Source: Sphingobacteriales bacterium
GTDB taxonomy: Bacteria; Bacteroidota; Bacteroidia; Chitinophagales; LD1
Reading direction: 5' to 3'
Assembly: GCA_018262795.1 (NCBI GenBank)
Contig: JADFDM010000007.1
Location: forward strand, 124,001-188,000
Length of the DNA: 64,000 nt
Shown here: positions 24,986-33,604 of the stretch, one piece after another
How positions within the stretch are numbered: position 1 is the stretch's first letter
Layout: each line of letters starts with the position of its first letter
Program-made: the position numbers and the translations under genes
Notes under the pieces: generated by a model
Database searches by the model: none
What the model was told of the DNA's origin: nothing
What the model saw: only the letters and a program-made list of their open reading frames with translations

Positions 24986-26437
24986 TTATAAATACTTCAA
25001 CATGATATTGGCTAATGTCTTTTGGAAACTCTTATAAGGAGGCAGCAGCAAATTCGATGGCGGATTCCATGCTTTGAGGATGGGGCGCTCATTTACAAAC
25101 TCTTTAAATCCGTAGAACCCATGACTCTTCCCGATCCCTGAATTATTTACCCCTCCAAATGGTAAATTGCTGTGCGCATTGTGAATCATTGTTTCATTGA
25201 TGCAGGTAGCACCGGCAGATGTGCGCTCAATGATATAGCGCTGATTCGTATCACTTTTGCTGAAGATGTATAGCGCAAGTGGTTTTTCTTTTAAGTTGAT
25301 GATGCGAATGGCTTCATCTAACTTTTTATAGGTAATAATAGGAACAATGGGGCCAAAAATCTCTTCCTCCATCAGCAACATGTCGGGTGTAATGTTGGTG
25401 AGCACTGTGGGCGAAAGGTAGTTCTGCGACTCGTCCGTGATGGCACCGATTTCTACTTTAGCCCCTTTTGAAATAGCATCGTCCAGCAAATTCTTTACCC
25501 TGCCAAAATGTTTTGCATTTACAATCCGACAATCATTTGGCGAACTCTCCGGGTTCTCTCCATACGCATTCTTAATGGTTTCTTTCAGGATAGAAACAAA
25601 CTCGTCCTTCTTCTTTTCATCAATCAGCACATAATCTATAGCGATGCAGGTTTGTCCCGAATTGAGAAATTTTCCCCACAAAAAATTCTTGGCGGTGGCT
25701 TTGAGATTCGCTGTATCATCAATAATTGTGGGGGACTTGCCGCCCAACTCAAGGGTAACACTGGTCAGTGTTTCAGCCGCTTTTTTCATCACTGACTTTC
25801 CGTGTAAGGGGCTACCTGTAAAATGGATATGATCAAATCGAAGATTGAGAAGCTCTGCAGAGACGGTGTGATCGCCCGAAATAACGGCTACCTCGTTTTC
25901 ATCAAAAACTTCTTTCACTATTTCACGAATCATTTCATCTGTATTCGGAGTGTACTCAGAGGGTTTAATAATCACGGTATTGCCGGCAGCATAAGCCGCA
26001 ATCATATTTTTTAAAGGAATTTGGAAAGGATAGTTCCAGGGGCAAAGCAGCAAAACGGCTCCTTTTGGCTCGTGAATAATTTTTGAGTTAGTGCCCAATA
26101 ACATCAGCGGAGTATCCACTTCTTTCGGAGAAATCCAATCATAAAGATGAGATTCAAAATTCTTGGCTTCGGCAATTACAGGATAAATTTCACTTACGTC
26201 CACCTGAAGAGCCGGTTTATGAAAATCATTCCACAGTGCTTGCTGAATTTTCTCCCTCTTTTGCAATACTAATTTGCGCAACTTCTTGATTTTCTTCAGC
26301 CGGTCTGCCACACTCGTATCTTTCACTTTCTGAAAATTCTTCTTCTGCGAATCGTATATTCTGAGTATTTCTTCCAACTTGGTATTTGGAGCAATTGGGA
26401 TGCTCGTAACGCGGTCCATAACAGTTTCCATAGTCAT
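24986..26437 (-). CDS. Aldehyde dehydrogenase, class 3-like (fatty/aromatic aldehyde type)
   Basis: 483 residues, NAD(P)-dependent oxidation of an aldehyde to an acid. Seen: LLCPWNYPFQIPLKNMIAA, KPSEYTPNT, TLELGGKSPTI (general-base Glu), the catalytic Cys264 in SGQTCIAIDY, and EEEIFGPIVPI. The short chain, early start of the catalytic core and C-terminal hydrophobic helix after SHGFYGFKEFVNERP fit ALDH3-type enzymes, which often act on long-chain or aromatic aldehydes. It is divergent from the glutamine-synthetase-like gene with a 355-base gap. TATTTTTA at 26452-26459 is a weak -7 match. It could serve the neighbouring cluster but is not in its operon. Confidence 0.93.
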   Translation of the reverse strand: MTMETVMDRVTSIPIAPNTKLEEILRIYDSQKKNFQKVKDTSVADRLKKIKKLRKLVLQKREKIQQALWNDFHKPALQVDVSEIYPVIAEAKNFESHLYDWISPKEVDTPLMLLGTNSKIIHEPKGAVLLLCPWNYPFQIPLKNMIAAYAAGNTVIIKPSEYTPNTDEMIREIVKEVFDENEVAVISGDHTVSAELLNLRFDHIHFTGSPLHGKSVMKKAAETLTSVTLELGGKSPTIIDDTANLKATAKNFLWGKFLNSGQTCIAIDYVLIDEKKKDEFVSILKETIKNAYGENPESSPNDCRIVNAKHFGRVKNLLDDAISKGAKVEIGAITDESQNYLSPTVLTNITPDMLLMEEEIFGPIVPIITYKKLDEAIRIINLKEKPLALYIFSKSDTNQRYIIERTSAGATCINETMIHNAHSNLPFGGVNNSGIGKSHGFYGFKEFVNERPILKAWNPPSNLLLPPYKSFQKTLANIMLKYL

Positions 26438-26792
26438 TATTTATGAGTTGCTAAAAATAGGAATTATTCTGCGTGATTTAAACGCTTATTGGATGTTCTA
26501 AGTTTATTGCACAAGCGGTGGGCAGGTAAGCAAATGAAAAATATGGGGAAGATGGGTGCTTAGCTTTGTTATCGGCTGTATATTTTTCCATGAGAAAGTG
26601 GTCTTAAAACAGAGAAAGGGGGAGAGCGGGAAGTTGGTTTTTTACCTATTGGCCGCTCCGCAAATAAATCGCCTCCTCCGAGGTGTCTTAAATCATTATT
26701 ACCGATAGAAAGTTATTTTTTGAAATTATGACAGCAGCCTTTGTAAATTTCCGCATTGAAAAAATACTTTAAATCTTTAGCTCAACTGCCAC
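26438..26792. other. 355-base divergent intergenic region
   Basis: Between the minus-strand aldehyde dehydrogenase and the plus-strand ligase gene. It holds a candidate promoter on each strand (weak TATTTTTA at 26452-26459 minus; 26719-26751 plus). I see no ORF, RNA gene, riboswitch core or repeat in it. Confidence 0.5.
26719..26751 (+). promoter_or_regulatory. Candidate promoter of the gamma-glutamylation/isoprenoid cluster
   Basis: TTTG at 26719-26722, a 21-base spacer, and TAAATTTC at 26744-26751 (one mismatch to TAnnTTTG), about 41 bases before the ATG of the ligase gene. Confidence 0.35.
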
Positions 26793-28148
26793 ATGACTGA
26801 AAAACAGATACTCGACTACGTGAAAAACCACCCTTCGCGCAAAGTAAAATTAGCCGTCACCGATTTAGATGGAGTGTTGCGAGGCAAATATATTTCTACA
26901 GAAAAATTCTTTTCGGTAGTGCAAGGGAATCTCGGTTTTTGCGATGTAGTGTTCGGATGGGATAGCAGTGATGCCGCCTACGATAACACGACCTATACCG
27001 GATGGCACACCGGATATCCTGATGCCAAAGCAAAGTTAGACCTGAGCACTTTTCGGAAAATACCTTGGGAAAATGATCTGCCGTTTTTTCTCGGTGATTT
27101 TATTGTAGATAAAAACACACCACTGCCCGTATGCCCACGTCAGTTGCTGCGCAAGGTGATTGGGGATGTAGAAAAGGCCGGTTACTCAATTGTTATTTCG
27201 CAAGAGTTTGAATGGTTCAATTTTGAAGAAACACCTCAATCGGCAGCGGAGAAGGGCTACAAAAATCTTTGTTCGCTCACCCCCGGCATGTTTGGTTATT
27301 CTATTCTCAGAAGTACACTCCGAAATGATTATTTCACAGCGCTGTTTGATGAGTTGAGCAAATTTGATGTGCCCATTGAAGGGTTGCACACCGAAACAGG
27401 CCCCGGTGTTTACGAGGCAGCCATTGCTCATGGAAAACCTTTACAAGGAGCAGACCGAGCCGTATTGTTCAAAAGCGGAACGAAGGAAATTGCTTATCGC
27501 TTTGGCATTCTTGCCACCTTCATGGCTAAAGTCAGTGAAAATCTTCCCGGTTGTTCAGGGCACGTACATCAAAGTCTCTGGGATAAAGCAGGCAAGAAAA
27601 ATTTTTTCTACGATGAAAAAAACAAGGATAAAATGAGTGAAGTGATGAAGAGTTACATGGCCGGTCAACTTTATTGCTTGCCTTTTATTCTGCCTATGAT
27701 TGCGCCTACGGTCAATTCGTATAAGCGATTAGTAGAAGGAGCCTGGGCACCCACCACTTTAACATGGGGGCTTGATAACAGAACGGTGGCTTTGCGTGCC
27801 TTGCCCGGCAGTTCTAAATCGAGCCGAGTAGAAACCCGCATGGTTGGGAGTGATAGCAATCCCTACTTAGCTTTTGCTGCTTGCATGGCTGCCGGACTCT
27901 ATGGAGTGAAAAATAAACTCAAACTACAAACCCCCACTAAAGGGAATGGCTATCGCGATACTTCGCATGGTATTCTCCCTTCTAACCTTTGGGAAGCTAC
28001 GCAGGCGATGAAGAATAGTGCAGTGAGTAAAGAATTATTTGGAGAGAAATTCGTAGAGCATTTTGCTCAAACTCGCGAGTGGGAATGGCGGCAGTTTCAG
28101 CGAGTGGTAACCGATTGGGAAACCAAACGCTATTTTGAAATTATTTAA
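26793..28148 (+). CDS. Glutamine-synthetase-family ligase (PuuA/GlnA4/FluG-like)
   Basis: 451 residues. The GS fold is intact: N-terminal beta-grasp with AVTDLDGVLRGKYI, metal-binding Glu in ISQEFEWFNFE (about 135) and TETGPGVYEAAI, metal/substrate His in CSGHVHQSLW, then APTVNSYKRLVEGAWAP and RVETRMVGSDSNPYLA. The sequence is of the type that ligates glutamate to organic amines (gamma-glutamylputrescine, ethanolamide, isopropylamide) rather than housekeeping GlnA (family inference). It is the first gene of a plus-strand cluster with a gamma-glutamyl hydrolase and two dehydrogenases, which strongly suggests gamma-glutamylation of an amine. Substrate unknown. Confidence 0.88.
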   Translation: MTEKQILDYVKNHPSRKVKLAVTDLDGVLRGKYISTEKFFSVVQGNLGFCDVVFGWDSSDAAYDNTTYTGWHTGYPDAKAKLDLSTFRKIPWENDLPFFLGDFIVDKNTPLPVCPRQLLRKVIGDVEKAGYSIVISQEFEWFNFEETPQSAAEKGYKNLCSLTPGMFGYSILRSTLRNDYFTALFDELSKFDVPIEGLHTETGPGVYEAAIAHGKPLQGADRAVLFKSGTKEIAYRFGILATFMAKVSENLPGCSGHVHQSLWDKAGKKNFFYDEKNKDKMSEVMKSYMAGQLYCLPFILPMIAPTVNSYKRLVEGAWAPTTLTWGLDNRTVALRALPGSSKSSRVETRMVGSDSNPYLAFAACMAAGLYGVKNKLKLQTPTKGNGYRDTSHGILPSNLWEATQAMKNSAVSKELFGEKFVEHFAQTREWEWRQFQRVVTDWETKRYFEII

Positions 28149-28160
28149 CCCATTTACGCT

Positions 28161-28616
28161 ATGCCATTCAGTAAACACCGCAGGGGGCACACCCTTTTCA
28201 TGATTGTTTTTTTCGTGTGTTTTGGAATGACATCCGAAGTCTTTTTTACGGCATTCTTATCGCTATATACCGGAGTCGCTATCAATAACAAACCTTTAAT
28301 AGCGCTGGCGGGTACCACTTATGTGTGGATGGCTTTTATCTATGCGTTGATTCCTGTTCTTGGCTTTTTCTTCTACGATAAAGTAAAAAACATTCCCTTC
28401 TATTTTCGTCTGCCGATGTATGTGGTGATATTGTATGCTGTGGAATTTACTTCAGGCTATATACTTCGCGCCACCACTGGTTCTTGCCCGTGGGAATACA
28501 AAACGGGATGGAGCATCATGGGACTGATTCAGTTGGAGTATTTCCCGGCTTGGCTATTTTTTGTATGGATCGTAGAGCGTCTTTATGTATTTGTCAACAA
28601 CAAAATTATTCAGTAA
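28161..28616 (+). CDS. Small four-helix membrane protein, CmpB/ABC-transporter type IV-like
   Basis: 151 residues with four predicted membrane helices. The segment VEFTSGYILRATTGSCPWEY and the following LIQLEYFPAWLFF resemble the conserved part of the PF06541-type family (putative ABC-transporter permease, CmpB), which has a Glu-Tyr near the start of helix 3 and a Trp-(Asp/Glu)-Tyr motif. No ATPase partner is nearby. It begins 12 bases after the ligase gene, so it is co-transcribed. Function unknown; it might handle a substrate of the cluster (inference). Confidence 0.6.
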   Translation: MPFSKHRRGHTLFMIVFFVCFGMTSEVFFTAFLSLYTGVAINNKPLIALAGTTYVWMAFIYALIPVLGFFFYDKVKNIPFYFRLPMYVVILYAVEFTSGYILRATTGSCPWEYKTGWSIMGLIQLEYFPAWLFFVWIVERLYVFVNNKIIQ

Positions 28617-28840
28617 CTCTTTCGTGAAATAGTCTTCTGCTTTACCCCATTATCAAAGTTCATTTTTTTGAAGTGGAATTACTGCTGCGCCAAACATGAA
28701 GGGTCGCTAATATTCTTGCCTTGCGTGTCGGTAGTAGTGCGTGAATTGCTAATTGACCTAAATCATGCAAATAATCTTCCCGGTGCGTTGATTATTTCGT
28801 TAACATCGCAACCTTATTCATCTGACTGTACGAAATTTTA

Positions 28841-31111
28841 ATGAAGAAATCTGCTATTCTGCCATCCCCTACCTTTTTCGCTGCTGACTGGCCGCAAGAA
28901 GGTCCCATTGATTTGAAAATTCACGACTTGCCACATGCATCTTCGTCCACTGAGTGGTGGTATATGCATAGTCACATTAAGACGAAAGGCGGGAAACAAT
29001 TTTCACTTTTTACTTCTTTTTTTCGCCATGCTATCGGCTTCGATAAAAAAACAAAAGTGCCCGATTATGCGCATTCAATTATCTGGGGAATATCGGATCT
29101 CGAGAACAAGAAATACTACACCGTTTCGCTGGTGGATAAGCGCGCACCTAAGCTCGGATTGCAGCGATTGAAGAAAGGTGAAATAGTGAAGGACTCTCAC
29201 ATTAAAAGAGCCGCTATAGAGATGCTCAAGAAAGGGGTAATGCCTTATCCGGATGAGTTGCTAACCAAAGACCCAACCATCTCCAATACTCGTTTATCGC
29301 TTGATTTTGATGGGAACACTTTCAAAAAATTACCGGATGGTTCGTACGCATTGCATCTGAAACACAAAGAACTTGAGTTAGAGGTGGATCTCAATTTTAA
29401 GCCACAGAAACCTCCGGTTCGTCATGGTGATAATGGAGTGGTGCGCGGGGTATCGGCAGAGGATATGTTTTACTATTTCATTCCGAAATGTAAAGTGACA
29501 GGCAGTTTGAAAATAAAGAAGGAGAAGTTGGCAGTGCAATCGGCCACCGGCTGGTACGATCATGAGTTTGGATGCCACCCTCCGGGAAAGGAAGATCAGA
29601 AGGACGACATGAAGAAGGATGTGTCATGGAACTGGATTGCCATGCAGTTGGATAATGGTTGCGAGTTGACTGCCTATGATTTAATAGATTTAAAAACCGG
29701 AGAAGACTGCGGCTCCTTTATTATCATGATTGATGCAAAAGGCAAGCGGCACTATTCCAACAAATTCCACTTGAAACCATTAGGTGACTTGTGGACGAGC
29801 ACCCGCACCTTTAACGAATATCCTCAAGCCTGGATAGTAGAAGCTCCGGAGTTCGGATTGAAAGTGAAAGCAGAAGCGGCTTTCCCCAATCAAGAGTTTG
29901 CCACTGTTATTTCTAAACCCGCTTTTTGGGAAGGGCGAATGAACATTACCGGAACACTGAAAGGAAAAAAGGTGAGGGGCCCGGCTTATATCGAGCGCCA
30001 CGGTTTTGTGAACAGCAGCAACATGAAGGAGTTTCTGAAAGCTGTTTCAAAAGCTACCCTCAACTCGGTGAGTCAAATATTACCACTTGAGTTTGGAGAG
30101 GAAAAGTTTGAAGAGTTGGTTTCAAAAAAAGGGAATCGTCACTTAGTGAAAGGCTTAGACAAGAAAGCGTATGTCGAAAAATTTATAAAGCCAATTCGTG
30201 AAATCACCGACCGCAGCGGGAAGAGTTGGCGCAGCTATGCCACCATTGCTTGTTGCGATGCCGTAGGCGGAAACTCGCAGGTAGCTATTGACTGGCTGGC
30301 ACTGCCCGAACTGATGCACGTAGGTTCGCTGATGGTGGATGATGTGCAAGATAAATCATTAGTGCGCAGAGGCGGCCCGGCTGCTCATGTGGTACACGGA
30401 GATGCGATTGCTATCAATTCCGGAACGGGTGCTTATTTCATCGGGCAGTACTGCATCTACAACGTGGACAAATCATGGGAAGAAAAAGTGCAAATCTACA
30501 ACTGGTATTTCGAGGCCATGCGAGCTTCTCATAGCGGGCAGGCGATGGATATTTACGGCTTGGACTACCTGATGCCGGCTGCGTTGAAGGATGATAAAGT
30601 GGCGGCACTTTTACAAGAAAGAGTCATTGCTACCCACCGCTTAAAGAGTGCTGCTCCCGCTGCATACTTGGCGCGTATTGGGGTATTGCTGGGCGAGGGA
30701 ACAAAGGAACAAACCGAGGCAATGGGCAGTTATTTCGAAGCGCTTGGAATTTCCTTCCAAATTATTGATGATACACTGAATTTGAAAGGATTTAAAGATA
30801 ACCTGAAAACGAAAGCCGAGGATATTACCGCAGGCAAAATCACTTACCCGGTAGCAAAAGCAATGGCAGTGCTGAGCAAGAAAGATCGCGCGCGCCTTTG
30901 GGAAATTGTAAGTGCTAAAACCTCAGATATAAAGCTGATTAGCGAAGCCGTTGCTTTGATGGATAAGCATCAGGTGATTGAAACCTGTGAGAAAGAAGCT
31001 AAAGCTATCCTCGAACGCGCTTGGAAAAAAGTGGATCCGCTATTGCGCGACAGCATGGTAAAACTCAACCTCCGTGCCTTTAGTTGGTTTGTGTTGGAGC
31101 GGACATATTAA
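28841..31111 (+). CDS. Fusion: CrtC/AttH lipocalin-like domain + trans-polyprenyl diphosphate synthase
   Basis: 756 residues, no signal peptide. Residues 1 to about 385 match the CrtC/AttH (carotenoid 1,2-hydratase-like, double lipocalin) family: EWWY at 38-41, GWYDHEFG at 237-244, WNWIAMQLDNG, and PAYIERHG near 385. Residues about 400-756 are an all-helical prenyl synthase: GKSWRS, first Asp-rich motif DDVQD at 500-504 followed by RRGGP, GQAMDIYG, second motif DDTLN at 643-647 (Asn replaces the last Asp), and GKITYPVA. Both halves look intact in one reading frame. CrtC-like domains hydrate, cyclise or rearrange terpenoids or polyketides; the second half makes allylic diphosphates. A self-contained terpenoid-forming enzyme is inferred. 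It lies 224 bases after the membrane protein gene and may have its own promoter. Confidence 0.85.
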   Translation: MKKSAILPSPTFFAADWPQEGPIDLKIHDLPHASSSTEWWYMHSHIKTKGGKQFSLFTSFFRHAIGFDKKTKVPDYAHSIIWGISDLENKKYYTVSLVDKRAPKLGLQRLKKGEIVKDSHIKRAAIEMLKKGVMPYPDELLTKDPTISNTRLSLDFDGNTFKKLPDGSYALHLKHKELELEVDLNFKPQKPPVRHGDNGVVRGVSAEDMFYYFIPKCKVTGSLKIKKEKLAVQSATGWYDHEFGCHPPGKEDQKDDMKKDVSWNWIAMQLDNGCELTAYDLIDLKTGEDCGSFIIMIDAKGKRHYSNKFHLKPLGDLWTSTRTFNEYPQAWIVEAPEFGLKVKAEAAFPNQEFATVISKPAFWEGRMNITGTLKGKKVRGPAYIERHGFVNSSNMKEFLKAVSKATLNSVSQILPLEFGEEKFEELVSKKGNRHLVKGLDKKAYVEKFIKPIREITDRSGKSWRSYATIACCDAVGGNSQVAIDWLALPELMHVGSLMVDDVQDKSLVRRGGPAAHVVHGDAIAINSGTGAYFIGQYCIYNVDKSWEEKVQIYNWYFEAMRASHSGQAMDIYGLDYLMPAALKDDKVAALLQERVIATHRLKSAAPAAYLARIGVLLGEGTKEQTEAMGSYFEALGISFQIIDDTLNLKGFKDNLKTKAEDITAGKITYPVAKAMAVLSKKDRARLWEIVSAKTSDIKLISEAVALMDKHQVIETCEKEAKAILERAWKKVDPLLRDSMVKLNLRAFSWFVLERTY

Positions 31112-31252
31112 AAATGGAAAAAGCCGCCAACCGGCTGGTGTTTATGCCTCTGGCCGTATTACTGAAAGTTTTCTTTCAGAATTTCGCAATCCCATTCTCC
31201 TCGCGTAAGTTCACACCACAATTTCTTATGGTCTAACTACTAATTACTACGC

Positions 31253-32392
31253 ATGCCTATTTCTCAATTCAACTTTCCTACCACCATCCGTTTCGGAGCA
31301 GGGGTCATCAAAGAACTTCCTGATTATTTAAAGAAGAACCACCTGAGCCGACCTTTGGTAGTGACCGACCCCAATGTGGCGCAATTGGGTTTCTTTAAAG
31401 CGATTATTGAAGACTTAAAAGCAAAGGGGCTGGCGGTAGAAGTGTTCGGCAACATTCATAAAAATCCTGTAAAAAGCGATGTGTATGCCGGAGCCGATGC
31501 GTATGATGCGCACAAAGCAGATAGCATTGTCGGTATTGGTGGCGGGGCAGGATTAGATGTGGCGCGCTCTATTTTGCTGCGCATCAACCATCGTGAAGAC
31601 TTGTTTAAGTATGATGATTTGATTGGAGGCGATGTGTATGTGACCAATGAAGTGCCGCACTTTGTCACAGTTCCTACAACTTCGGGCACCGGAAGCGAAG
31701 TGGGCCGCAGTGCTATTATTGCGGATGATGTAACGCATGTAAAGCACATTTTGTTCTCTCCCAAGCTACTCGCAAAAATTGTATTTGCCGATCCGATGCT
31801 CACGATGGAGCTTCCCGGATTTATTACCGCAGCCACCGGCATGGATGCACTTACGCATAACATGGAAGCATTTCTTGCCAAAAATTATCATCCGATATGT
31901 GACGGCATCGCCTTAGAAGGAATGCGGTTGATTTCACTTTCGTTAGAGAAAGCGACCCACCAACCCGACCTCGAATCGCGCTCGCAGATGTTATTGGCAA
32001 GTATGATGGGAGCCATTGCTTTTCAGAAAGGATTGGGAGTGGTGCACTCGCTGGCGCATCCGCTCTCGAGTTTGCTCGATACGCATCACGGATTGGCCAA
32101 TGCGGTAAATATTCCTTATGGTATGAAATACAACATCGAAGGGTTTGAAGAAAAATTCAGACGGATGGCGCGCGCCTTAGACCTGAAAGATGAAACCGGT
32201 GAAGGGGTAGTGAATTATTTGTTTGAGTTGAATACGAAAGTGGGAATACCTCACAAGTTGCGGGAAATAGGAGTGAAAGAAGAACACTTGGAAACCTTGG
32301 CCGACCTGGCCTTTGCTGATTTCGCTCATCCGAATAACCCGAAGCCGGTGAGTAGAGCTGATTTTCGTGCATTATACGGAGAAGCACTTTGA
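31253..32392 (+). CDS. Iron-containing alcohol dehydrogenase
   Basis: 379 residues, group III ADH. NAD-binding GIGGGAGLDVARSI (about 95-108), PTTSGTGSEVG, metal-binding region MDALTHNMEAF and the His-rich GVVHSLAHPLSS followed by THHGLANAV. These enzymes interconvert alcohols and aldehydes with Fe2+ or Zn2+. No aldehyde-dehydrogenase domain is fused. Same strand as the ligase and hydrolase genes; it would fit oxidation of an alcohol group on a gamma-glutamylated amino alcohol, or of a prenyl alcohol (inference). Confidence 0.94.
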   Translation: MPISQFNFPTTIRFGAGVIKELPDYLKKNHLSRPLVVTDPNVAQLGFFKAIIEDLKAKGLAVEVFGNIHKNPVKSDVYAGADAYDAHKADSIVGIGGGAGLDVARSILLRINHREDLFKYDDLIGGDVYVTNEVPHFVTVPTTSGTGSEVGRSAIIADDVTHVKHILFSPKLLAKIVFADPMLTMELPGFITAATGMDALTHNMEAFLAKNYHPICDGIALEGMRLISLSLEKATHQPDLESRSQMLLASMMGAIAFQKGLGVVHSLAHPLSSLLDTHHGLANAVNIPYGMKYNIEGFEEKFRRMARALDLKDETGEGVVNYLFELNTKVGIPHKLREIGVKEEHLETLADLAFADFAHPNNPKPVSRADFRALYGEAL

Positions 32393-32471
32393 TAATGTGA
32401 TGATTTGCTAATGAAAACTCAGTTGCTTAAGAATTTCTTACTACTCATTACACACTACTAAATATCATCTC

Positions 32472-33179
32472 ATGAAAATAGGAATCACCTTCACCGAATC
32501 GCGCTGGGACAATTACCCGAAATGGATACAGGGCAATGACGCTACGATTGAGATTGTTGCATTGCATTGGGATAAACACGGATTGACCGAAATATGGGAT
32601 GCGGTGGCAAATTGCGATGGTATTGTGCTGACCGGAGGGGTAGATATTCATCCGAAGTTTTATGAAAACGAGCGGTTGGTATTTCCGAATGGCGATGGCG
32701 AGTTTAACGAAGCCCGCGATGAATTTGAAATGCACGTGTTTGAAACTGCCCTTAACTTGGAAGTGCCGGTGTTGGCTATTTGCAGAGGGCTGCAATTGGT
32801 AAACGTAGCACTGGGAGGCGATTTGATTCAGGACTTGGAAGAAGCCGGGAAGAAAAACCACCGCAGAATGAATGAAGCAGATGATGAACATGCTATCACC
32901 GTAACTGAAAATACCCTTTTGCGAGAGATAACTGGAGTAGCTTCGGCTTTGGTGAATGGGGCGCATCATCAAGCGATTGGAAGATTGAGCGATGAGTTAA
33001 TTGTGTCGGCTCTTTCACCTGATGGAGTAGTAGAAGCGGTAGAGTGGAAACATAAAGAGGAGGACCCCTGGATGCTGGCCGTGCAGTGGCACCCTGAACG
33101 AATGAAGGACCAAGACTCCAACCCTTTTTCAAAGAATATCCGCGAAGCGTTTCTCAAAGAGATAAATAAGAAGCGGTAA
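32472..33179 (+). CDS. Class I glutamine-amidotransferase-type gamma-glutamyl hydrolase (peptidase C26, PuuD-like)
   Basis: 235 residues. Nucleophile Cys104 in LAICRGLQLVN, His207 and Glu209 of the triad in QWHPERM, oxyanion region IVLTGGVDIHP. This family cleaves gamma-glutamyl amides, as in gamma-glutamyl-GABA hydrolysis of the Puu pathway. It has no synthetase domain, so it acts alone. Lies 79 bases after the alcohol dehydrogenase and 38 bases before the four-helix protein, in the same cluster as the ligase that could make its substrate. Confidence 0.92.
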   Translation: MKIGITFTESRWDNYPKWIQGNDATIEIVALHWDKHGLTEIWDAVANCDGIVLTGGVDIHPKFYENERLVFPNGDGEFNEARDEFEMHVFETALNLEVPVLAICRGLQLVNVALGGDLIQDLEEAGKKNHRRMNEADDEHAITVTENTLLREITGVASALVNGAHHQAIGRLSDELIVSALSPDGVVEAVEWKHKEEDPWMLAVQWHPERMKDQDSNPFSKNIREAFLKEINKKR

Positions 33180-33217
33180 GTTTTAAGTGCTGAGTGGCAA
33201 GTAAAATGTAATAAGTG

Positions 33218-33604
33218 ATGAACGAAAAGAAAAGCATTGTGTCGGAAAAAAGTTTTGCTTTCTCTTTAGAAATTCTCTCTCTTTATAAGGAATTGATGGC
33301 AGTGAATGAGTTTGTGATTTCTCGGCAACTACTCAAAAGCGCTACGAGTATTAGGGTCAACGTTGAAGAAGCATTAGCAGGGCAAACAAAAAAAGATTTT
33401 GCGACTAAAATGTCCATCGCCTCAAAGGAGGCAAGAGAAACCAGGTATTGGTGGCCTCTGCTCAATAAAAACCTATTAGTGCCAACTAATTACTCGGAGT
33501 ATTTACTGGATATAGAGGAACGGATAAACACGCTAACTGCGATAGTAAAAACAACCCAAAGTAATCTTTCACCCAAAACTTATCACTTAAAACTTCTGAA
33601 ATGA
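33218..33604 (+). CDS. Four-helix bundle protein (23S rRNA intervening-protein / S23 family)
   Basis: 128 residues from ATG 33218 (GTG one codon upstream also possible). Typical layout of the family: FALEIL-type first helix (SFAFSLEILSLYKEL), ISRQLLKSATSIRVNVEEA, FATKMSIASKEARETRYWWPLL, then a C-terminal helix. Members occur in rRNA intervening sequences and as stray genes in many Bacteroidota; their role is unclear. Here the gene is not in rRNA. It overlaps the start of the aldehyde dehydrogenase by 4 bases (ATGA) and lies between two enzymes of the cluster. Confidence 0.88.
   Translation: MNEKKSIVSEKSFAFSLEILSLYKELMAVNEFVISRQLLKSATSIRVNVEEALAGQTKKDFATKMSIASKEARETRYWWPLLNKNLLVPTNYSEYLLDIEERINTLTAIVKTTQSNLSPKTYHLKLLK

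Noticed and set aside
31122-31136. Hairpin AGCCG/CGGCT after the fusion gene, as a terminator
   Set aside because: Only a 5-base stem and no T-run, so not called as a feature.
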